Assembly: GCA_023415515.1 (NCBI GenBank)
Contig: JAEZKH010000331.1
Span: forward strand, 1 to 10,957
DNA length: 10,957 nucleotides
Reading direction: 5' to 3'
Origin: Actinomycetes bacterium
Lineage (GTDB): Bacteria; Actinomycetota; Actinomycetes; Mycobacteriales; Mycobacteriaceae
A program made the position numbers and the translations under genes. The notes beneath the pieces are model-generated. The model had not been told where the DNA came from and made no database searches. It saw nothing but the letters and a program-made list of their open reading frames with translations. How positions within the stretch are numbered: the stretch's first letter is position 1; each line of letters begins with the position of its first letter. Below are positions 6,552 through 10,957 of the stretch, piece by piece.

Positions 6552-7127
6552 TCAGTCGACGAGGACGACTACCCGCCGGGAGGGCTCGGCGCCCTCGCTC
6601 TCACTGCGCACACCGTCGATCGCCGCGACCGCGTCGTGCACGATCTTGCGCTCGAACGGCGTCATCGGCGACAGCTGCTCGCGCTCGCCCGAGGCCAGCA
6701 CGCGGCGCGCCACCTTCTCGCCGAGCGCCGCCAACTCGTCGCGGCGCTTCCGCCGCCAGCGCGCGATGTCGAGCATCAGCCTGCTGCGCTCACCCGTCTT
6801 CTGATGAACGGCAAGCCGGGTCAACTCCTGCAGCGCATCGAGCACCTCGCCCTTGCGTCCGACGAGCTTGGTCAGATCGTCTCCCCCGTCGATGCTCACC
6901 ACAGCGCGGTCCCCCTCGACATCCAGGTCGATGTCGCCGTCGAAGTCCAGGATGTCGAGCAGTTCCTCGAGGTAGTCGCCGGCGATCTCACCTTCGGCAA
7001 CCAGTCGGTCCTCCAAGTCGTCGATTCTCGGCGTAGCCGAATCGTCGCCGTTCTGTGACGCATCCGTCTCTGCCACTGCGGCGTCGTCACCGCGTTCCGC
7101 GGTGGTTGGCTCGTCGAAGTCAGTCAT
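6552..7127 (-). CDS. jag: Jag/KhpB-type RNA-binding protein (KH and R3H domains)
   Basis: This is the homologue of Rv3920c, a Jag/KhpB-like protein. KhpB proteins bind many RNAs, usually with KhpA, and affect cell division and envelope growth in Gram-positive bacteria; the mycobacterial role is less clear. The 191 residues have an acidic, probably disordered N-terminus (1-40), then a KH-like domain with GRKG at 90-93 in the GxxG position, and an R3H domain near 125-190 with Arg160 and His164 in FERKIVHDAV. The longer Jag-N domain of firmicute proteins is not seen. ATG 7127 is preferred: GAGGAG (7137-7142) is 9 nt upstream, whereas ATG 7136 directly touches it. It follows yidC with a 34-nt gap, the neighbour pairing seen in many bacteria. 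Confidence 0.92.
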   Translation of the reverse strand: MTDFDEPTTAERGDDAAVAETDASQNGDDSATPRIDDLEDRLVAEGEIAGDYLEELLDILDFDGDIDLDVEGDRAVVSIDGGDDLTKLVGRKGEVLDALQELTRLAVHQKTGERSRLMLDIARWRRKRRDELAALGEKVARRVLASGEREQLSPMTPFERKIVHDAVAAIDGVRSESEGAEPSRRVVVLVD

Positions 7128-7161
7128 CGATGTCATCTCCTCATCCGCCGGTCGGTTCCGG

Positions 7162-8262
7162 TCAACGCTTTCGTTTCTTCGGCCGTGCTCCCGGCTTCGG
7201 GGCCGCACCCGGTTTTGGGGTGCGATCACCGGCCTTGGTATCCGGGTCCGCGCCGTTGGTCGAACCCTCACCGGTCACATCGCTGCCTGTGGTCTCGGTG
7301 ACTTCGAAAGACTCATCCGTAGTGCTGCCGTCGGCCGATGTCTCGCCTTTACGTGAGCGCTTGGGTTTGGCACCGGGCGCGGGCGCGTTGGCGGCCCTCC
7401 GCTCGATCGCCTCGAGCTTCTTGGCCTCTTCTTCTTTTTCGATCTTTCCGAAGACGTAGTGCTGCTGCCCGAAGGTCCAGATGTTGTTGGCGAACCAGTA
7501 CAAGATGATGGCCAGCGGCAGGAACGGGCCGCCGACGACGACGCCGAGCGGGAACACGTAGAGCGCCAGCTTGTTCATCATCGCGGTCTGGGGGTTCGCC
7601 GCCGCTTCCGGACTCTGCCGCGCCACCGACGCCCGGCTGTTGAAATAGGTCGCGACGCCCGCGGCGATCATCAGCGGCACACCCACCGCGATCACCGACG
7701 CGCGGTTGAATTCCGTGAACGCGTCCAACCCCGTCTTCTGGATCATGGTGGCGCCGAGCGGGGCTCCGAACAGGTTGGCGTCCAGGAAGTGCCCGACATC
7801 GGTCGCACTGAAGAAATAGTTGCCCAACGACCGGTTCAACTCCGGCGACAGCTGCGGCTGGCCGAAGCCGCCCTGGGTCCGGTTGAACGATCGCAGCACG
7901 TGATACAGCCCGAGGAACACCGGAATCTGCGCGAGCATCGGCAGACAGCCGAGGATGGGATTGAAGCCGTGTTCGCGCTGCAGCTTCTGCATCTCCAACG
8001 CCATGCGCTGGCGGTCCTTGCCGTACTTCTTCTGCAGCGCCTTGATCTGCGGCTGCAGTTCCTGCATCTGCCGGGTGGTGCGGATCTGCCGGACGAACGG
8101 TTTGTAGAGGATCGCGCGCAGCGTGAACACCAGGAACATCACCGACAGGCCCCACGCGAAGAAGTTCGAGGGACCAAGCAGCAGGGCGAACAGCTTGTAC
8201 CAGACCCACATGATCCCCGACACCGGGTAGTAGATGATGTCCAGGCTGAACCAGTTAAACAA
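7162..8262 (-). CDS. yidC: Membrane protein insertase YidC
   Basis: YidC inserts and folds membrane proteins, alone or with SecYEG. The 366 residues show five likely membrane segments (about 10-29, 34-56, 102-124, 188-206 and 233-262) and a charged cytoplasmic coiled-coil loop (about 60-100). Arg49 in the second segment probably corresponds to the positively charged groove residue of YidC enzymes. There is no large periplasmic domain, as expected for the Gram-positive type. Residues 275-366 form a charged, low-complexity tail ending PKKRKR, suited to ribosome contact. The start is TTG 8262: AGGAG (8271-8275) is 8 nt upstream, the length then equals the M. tuberculosis protein as I recall it, and it overlaps the yidD stop by 8 nt. 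An upstream ATG at 8379 would read through yidD and is unlikely. Confidence 0.95.
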   Translation of the reverse strand: MFNWFSLDIIYYPVSGIMWVWYKLFALLLGPSNFFAWGLSVMFLVFTLRAILYKPFVRQIRTTRQMQELQPQIKALQKKYGKDRQRMALEMQKLQREHGFNPILGCLPMLAQIPVFLGLYHVLRSFNRTQGGFGQPQLSPELNRSLGNYFFSATDVGHFLDANLFGAPLGATMIQKTGLDAFTEFNRASVIAVGVPLMIAAGVATYFNSRASVARQSPEAAANPQTAMMNKLALYVFPLGVVVGGPFLPLAIILYWFANNIWTFGQQHYVFGKIEKEEEAKKLEAIERRAANAPAPGAKPKRSRKGETSADGSTTDESFEVTETTGSDVTGEGSTNGADPDTKAGDRTPKPGAAPKPGARPKKRKR

Positions 8263-8527
8263 CCGACTTGCTCCTAGCGTCGTCGACGGCGCTGGCCGGG
8301 TGTGACCCGCGGCGTTCGGGGATTGGATCCCATCCTCCCCGATGCCACGGACCGCACTTGGCCAGCCGAACCAGCGCAAGCCACCCGCCGCGAATGACCC
8401 CGTACTCGCCGAGGGCTTCCACCGCGTATTGACTGCAGGTCGGGGTGAACCGGCACGTGGGCAACCGCAACGGGGAAATGGTGTTGCGATACAGCTGGAT
8501 CAGATAGATGGCTGCGCGGGCGATCAT
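8255..8527 (-). CDS. yidD: Membrane insertion efficiency factor YidD
   Basis: YidD is a small membrane-associated protein thought to help YidC insert proteins; its mechanism is unsettled. The 90-residue product has the complete family signature: an N-terminal amphipathic or membrane helix (AAIYLIQLYR), then TCRFTPTCSQYAVEAL, and LAKCGPWHRGGWDPIP, including the three conserved cysteines Cys25, Cys31 and Cys58. The start overlaps the rnpA stop (ATGA, 8524-8527) with GAGG (8535-8538) 7 nt upstream, and the end overlaps the yidC TTG start by 8 nt. It is therefore tightly coupled on both sides. The tail after residue 70 is poorly conserved. Confidence 0.95.
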   Translation of the reverse strand: MIARAAIYLIQLYRNTISPLRLPTCRFTPTCSQYAVEALGEYGVIRGGWLALVRLAKCGPWHRGGWDPIPERRGSHPASAVDDARSKSVV

Positions 8528-8883
8528 TGCCGTACCTCGGCGAGCATGTGCGCCTTGACCAGCGCAACACGCAACTGCTGTTCGAGGCGCGCCGAGATGG
8601 CGTGCCTGCTGCTGGGGCGCGCCCGGATCACGATCCGGTCGGACGGCTCGAGTTCGTCGAGCACGGTCCTGGCCGCGTGTCGCAGTCGACGCGCGACCCG
8701 ATGCCGCTGCACCGATCCGCCCACCGACTTCGCGACCACGAGCCCTACCTTCGGGCCGTCCGGCGTCGCGGCGGTGTTCCGCCGTGCGTGCACCGCGAGG
8801 TCGGGCTGCACTGCCCGTACCCCTCGATTGACTGTGGCACCGAATTCCGTCGACCGCGTCATCCGGTTACGCGCCGGAAGCAC
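8524..8883 (-). CDS. rnpA: Ribonuclease P protein component
   Basis: This small basic protein pairs with the RNase P RNA (encoded elsewhere) to remove the 5' leader of tRNA precursors. The 119 residues have the expected fold elements: an N-terminal RNRM segment, a central strand KVGLVVAKSVG, and the arginine-rich RNR-type helix SVQRHRVARRLRHAAR (about 57-72), followed by DRIVIRARPSSR. The start is GTG 8883, with a modest GGGG (8892-8895) 8 nt upstream and 19 nt after the rpmH stop. The end overlaps the yidD start by 4 nt. The rpmH-rnpA pair is conserved across bacteria and couples ribosome and tRNA supply. Confidence 0.95.
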   Translation of the reverse strand: MLPARNRMTRSTEFGATVNRGVRAVQPDLAVHARRNTAATPDGPKVGLVVAKSVGGSVQRHRVARRLRHAARTVLDELEPSDRIVIRARPSSRHAISARLEQQLRVALVKAHMLAEVRQ

Positions 8884-8902
8884 CGCGCTGACCCCGCGCG
8901 TA

Positions 8903-9046
8903 TTACGCAGTCAGCTTGCGACGGCCCTTACCGCGCCGGTTGGCCACGATCGCCCGGCCGGCCCTGGTCCGCATCCGCAGCCGGAACCCATGCACCCGCG
9001 CCCTGCGCCGGTTGTTGGGTTGAAAGGTCCGCTTGCCCTTGGCCAC
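8903..9046 (-). CDS. rpmH: 50S ribosomal protein L34
   Basis: L34 is a small basic protein of the large ribosomal subunit. The 47 residues contain the invariant core KRTFQPNNRRRARVHGFR and a basic C-terminus ending GRRKLTA, the normal mycobacterial length. The start is GTG 9046, supported by AAGGAG (9055-9060) 8 nt upstream; an ATG at 9100 would add 18 unconserved residues. It is the first gene of the minus-strand cluster and is expressed from the likely promoter at 9200-9228, with a leader of about 147 nt. Confidence 0.97.
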   Translation of the reverse strand: MAKGKRTFQPNNRRRARVHGFRLRMRTRAGRAIVANRRGKGRRKLTA

Positions 9047-9199
9047 GGCTGTCACTCCTTGTGCGTCTGGCAACCACATCCCGCACACAGGCCAGGACAC
9101 GGTCCCCGTTGGTAAGCTTCGTCTCGCTCGCTAACCGGCGCGGTCTCCGGACAACGTCTCCGGATCGCAGCCGTGCCGCCACTTGCGGGCGACTGTTCG

Positions 9200-9228
9200 A
9201 GGGTACTGACGAGATTTCTGAAGGTCAA
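9200..9228 (-). promoter_or_regulatory. Likely promoter of the rpmH-rnpA operon
   Basis: On the minus strand TTGACC (9228 to 9223) is followed after exactly 17 nt by TACCCT (9205 to 9200). The -35 matches the SigA consensus at five of six positions and the -10 keeps the TAnnnT frame. Transcription would begin near 9193 and leave a leader of about 147 nt before rpmH. Confidence 0.65.
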
Positions 9229-9346
9229 ACCCGCTACCGTGCCCTCGCCCTGGCCTCGTCCCGGCCTCGTGCGCGGTCCCATCAGTCACAGCCGTCACCG
9301 CGTCGATGACGCCGCCGATCTGCTCACAGGCAATGTTGCAGAACGG

Positions 9347-9375
9347 TTGGCGATCCGAGAGAAAACTGTTAGCTT
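9347..9375 (+). promoter_or_regulatory. Likely promoter of dnaA
   Basis: TTGGCG (9347-9352) is followed after 17 nt by TAGCTT (9370-9375), which is preceded by TGT, giving an extended -10. Transcription would begin near 9382, producing a leader of about 230 nt that includes the DnaA-box cluster. GCAGAA (9338-9343) and TTCTGC (9374-9379) form an inverted repeat flanking the promoter. Confidence 0.6.
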
Positions 9376-9527
9376 CTGCCAATGCCGTTCCGACTCGGAG
9401 CGGCGACAGACAACGAAGCGAGGATGCCCGATCAGTCGCGGGCCCACAGAGTGCCGAACTCCTGTGACGAGCCCAGACCCGCGGCCTTCTCGCCGGTGAA
9501 CGACAGAGCGGTGGCGACTGTCCCTCT

Positions 9528-9556
9528 CCACAGGCTGTGGATAACTTTGTGGACAG
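9528..9556. promoter_or_regulatory. DnaA-box cluster in the dnaA leader
   Basis: TGTGGATAA (9536-9544) is the reverse complement of TTATCCACA, the perfect E. coli-type DnaA box. TGTGGACAG (9548-9556) is one base from the reverse complement of TTGTCCACA, the usual mycobacterial box. The first box is also part of a perfect 13-bp palindrome, CCACAGGCTGTGG (9528-9540). The two boxes face the same way with 12-bp spacing, close to one helical turn. DnaA binding here, downstream of the promoter and 55 nt before the start codon, would repress dnaA. Confidence 0.75.
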
Positions 9557-9610
9557 TTCGTCTTCGTTCTCTTGGTGGTCCCTTGGACCGGCTTGAGGGG
9601 GTGCCCGTCA

Positions 9611-10957
9611 TTGACAGCTGACCCCGACCCCCCGTTCGTCGCGGTCTGGAACACCGTCCTCGCCGAGCTCAACGGCGACCTCGCGCAACCGAACAACGGC
9701 GAACCGAGAAATCCGGGTCTCACCCCTCAGCAAAGGGCCTGGCTCAAGCTCGTCAAACCCCTCGTCATCACCGAGGGCTTTGCTTTGCTGTCGGTGCCGA
9801 CGAGCTTCGTGCAGAACGAGATCGAACGGCATCTGCGTGAGCCGATCATCTCCGCATTGAGCCGCCAGCTGGGTCAGCGGGTAGAGCTCGGGGTTCGAAT
9901 CGCGAGCCCAGGCCCTGAAGATTCCGACGACATCCCGGTCCTTCAGGGAGACACCTACCAAGATCCCGACGCCGACGAGATCGACGAGGTGAGCGAGGCA
10001 CTGGCCAGCGCTGAGGAGAGCTGGCCGACATACTTCTCCAGCCGCCCCCGCCATGTGGTGGCCAGCGAATCCGAGTCGATCGGCCTCAACCGCCGCTACA
10101 CCTTCGACACCTTCGTCATCGGCGCGTCGAACCGGTTCGCTCACGCGGCCACCCTCGCGATCGCCGAAGCGCCGGCGCGGGCCTACAACCCGTTGTTCAT
10201 CTGGGGTGAGTCCGGCCTCGGCAAAACCCACCTGCTGCACGCTGCGGGCAACTACGCCCAGCGCCTGTTTCCCGGGATGCGGGTCAAGTACGTCTCGACC
10301 GAGGAATTCACCAACGACTTCATCAACTCCCTGCGCGATGACCGCAAGGCGTCGTTCAAACGCAGCTACCGCGACATCGACGTGCTGCTCGTCGACGACA
10401 TCCAGTTCATCGAGGGCAAGGAAGGTATCCAGGAAGAGTTCTTCCACACCTTCAACACGCTGCACAACGCGAACAAGCAGATCGTCATCTCCTCGGACCG
10501 ACCGCCGAAAAAGCTGGCCACCCTCGAGGACCGGCTGCGTACCCGCTTCGAGTGGGGCCTGATCACCGATGTGCAGCCGCCTGAGCTGGAAACCCGGATC
10601 GCCATCCTGCGCAAGAAGGCGCAGATGGATCGCCTCGACGTGCCAGATGACGTCCTGGAACTGATCGCCAGCCGCATCGAGCGCAACATCCGCGAGCTCG
10701 AGGGCGCACTGATCCGGGTCACCGCATTCGCCTCGTTGAGCAACACCGCCATCGACAAGGCGCTGGCCGAGATCGTGCTGCGCGACCTGATCGCCGACGC
10801 CAGCACGGTGCAGATCAGCACCGCGACCATCATGGCGGTCACCGCCGAGTACTTCGAAACCTCCATCGAGGATCTCCGCGGGCCCGGTAAGACCCGGGCA
10901 CTGGCCCAGGCCCGCCAGATCGCCATGTATCTGTGCCGCGAGCTCACCGACCTGTCC
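9611..10957 (+). CDS. dnaA: Chromosomal replication initiator DnaA (3' end outside window)
   Basis: DnaA is the AAA+ protein that opens oriC and loads the replicative helicase. The first 449 codons are present. Domain I is at about 1-85 (FVAVWNTVLAELNGD onward), followed by an acidic, variable domain II linker (about 108-165). The AAA+ core begins near LNRRYTFDTFVIGASN, with Walker A GESGLGKT at 199-206, Walker B VDDIQF at 261-266, sensor-1 ISSD near 293-296 and the likely arginine finger Arg312 in RTRFEWGL. Domain IV has begun (GPGKTRALAQARQIA), but its DNA-binding signature and the stop lie beyond the edge. The start is TTG 9611, with GAGGGGG (9595-9601) 9 nt upstream and protein start TADPDPPFVAVW as in relatives; M. 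tuberculosis dnaA also starts with TTG. The frame is unbroken. Confidence 0.97.
   Translation, partial: MTADPDPPFVAVWNTVLAELNGDLAQPNNGEPRNPGLTPQQRAWLKLVKPLVITEGFALLSVPTSFVQNEIERHLREPIISALSRQLGQRVELGVRIASPGPEDSDDIPVLQGDTYQDPDADEIDEVSEALASAEESWPTYFSSRPRHVVASESESIGLNRRYTFDTFVIGASNRFAHAATLAIAEAPARAYNPLFIWGESGLGKTHLLHAAGNYAQRLFPGMRVKYVSTEEFTNDFINSLRDDRKASFKRSYRDIDVLLVDDIQFIEGKEGIQEEFFHTFNTLHNANKQIVISSDRPPKKLATLEDRLRTRFEWGLITDVQPPELETRIAILRKKAQMDRLDVPDDVLELIASRIERNIRELEGALIRVTAFASLSNTAIDKALAEIVLRDLIADASTVQISTATIMAVTAEYFETSIEDLRGPGKTRALAQARQIAMYLCRELTDLS

Larger units (their letters stand above)
9047..9610. other. Noncoding rpmH-dnaA intergenic region
   Basis: These 564 bases separate two divergent genes. 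They hold the rpmH promoter and leader on the minus strand, the dnaA promoter and leader on the plus strand, and a DnaA-box cluster next to dnaA. A 9-nt direct repeat GTCTCCGGA occurs at 9143-9151 and 9156-9164 inside the rpmH leader. The short open frames here lack ribosome-binding sites and family features and are not called as genes. Confidence 0.85.

Noticed and set aside
5684..7036. Plus-strand frame of 450 codons opposite parA, rsmG and jag
   Set aside because: It is antisense to three conserved genes. Its internal MFHVKH-like pieces are only the palindromic parS sites read from the other strand.
7459..8277. Plus-strand frame of 272 codons opposite yidC
   Set aside because: It is antisense to yidC and has no family features; it arises from third-position GC bias.
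9173..9499. Plus-strand open frame of 108 codons in the rpmH-dnaA gap
   Set aside because: It has no ribosome-binding site or conserved content, and it spans the divergent promoters.
9376..9610. Chromosomal origin oriC within the window
   Set aside because: Only two good DnaA boxes are present and no AT-rich unwinding element is seen. In mycobacteria oriC lies between dnaA and dnaN, beyond the right edge.

Overview
The window is a core-chromosome segment next to the replication origin of a mycobacterium, most likely a rapid-growing Mycolicibacterium-type species. This rests on high GC, heavy use of GTG and TTG starts, and a gene order matching the Mycobacterium tuberculosis block from Rv3913 to Rv3924c joined to dnaA (trxB, trxC, cwlM, Rv3916c, parB, parA, gid, Rv3920c, yidC, yidD, rnpA, rpmH, dnaA). 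Protein similarities come from recalled family sequences, not from a search. I cannot name the species.

Left part (1-2874, plus strand): a likely SigH-type promoter precedes trxB (thioredoxin reductase), which overlaps trxA (thioredoxin, called trxC in M. tuberculosis) by 4 nt. A 133-nt gap with a possible SigA promoter leads to cwlM, a cytoplasmic amidase homologue that controls peptidoglycan precursor synthesis. Its catalytic residues look degenerate, and its C-terminal threonine cluster, the PknB phosphorylation region, is intact. A GNAT-like gene on the minus strand converges on cwlM with only 5 nt between the stop codons.

Middle and right (9046 down to 3859, minus strand): eight closely packed genes in the order rpmH, rnpA, yidD, yidC, jag/khpB, rsmG, parA, parB. 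They encode ribosomal protein L34, the RNase P protein, membrane insertion factors, an RNA-binding protein, the 16S rRNA m7G methyltransferase and the chromosome partition proteins. Four junctions overlap: 4 nt at rnpA-yidD, rsmG-parA and parA-parB, and 8 nt at yidD-yidC, which pins the yidC start to TTG. Two identical 18-bp parS palindromes lie inside coding sequence, one at the 5' end of rsmG and one in the 5' part of parA. ParA and ParB are therefore encoded beside their own centromere sites.

Right edge: 564 noncoding bases (9047-9610) hold divergent promoters, one for the rpmH operon (minus) and one for dnaA (plus). A small DnaA-box cluster in the dnaA leader suggests autoregulation. dnaA starts with TTG at 9611 and runs off the window after 449 codons. 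The mycobacterial oriC proper, between dnaA and dnaN, should lie just beyond the right edge.

I found no mobile element, CRISPR array, tRNA, rRNA or sign of recent gene transfer. This is a conserved housekeeping region. The points worth a second look are overlapping coding and regulatory information, start-site choice and altered active-site residues, not a new system.
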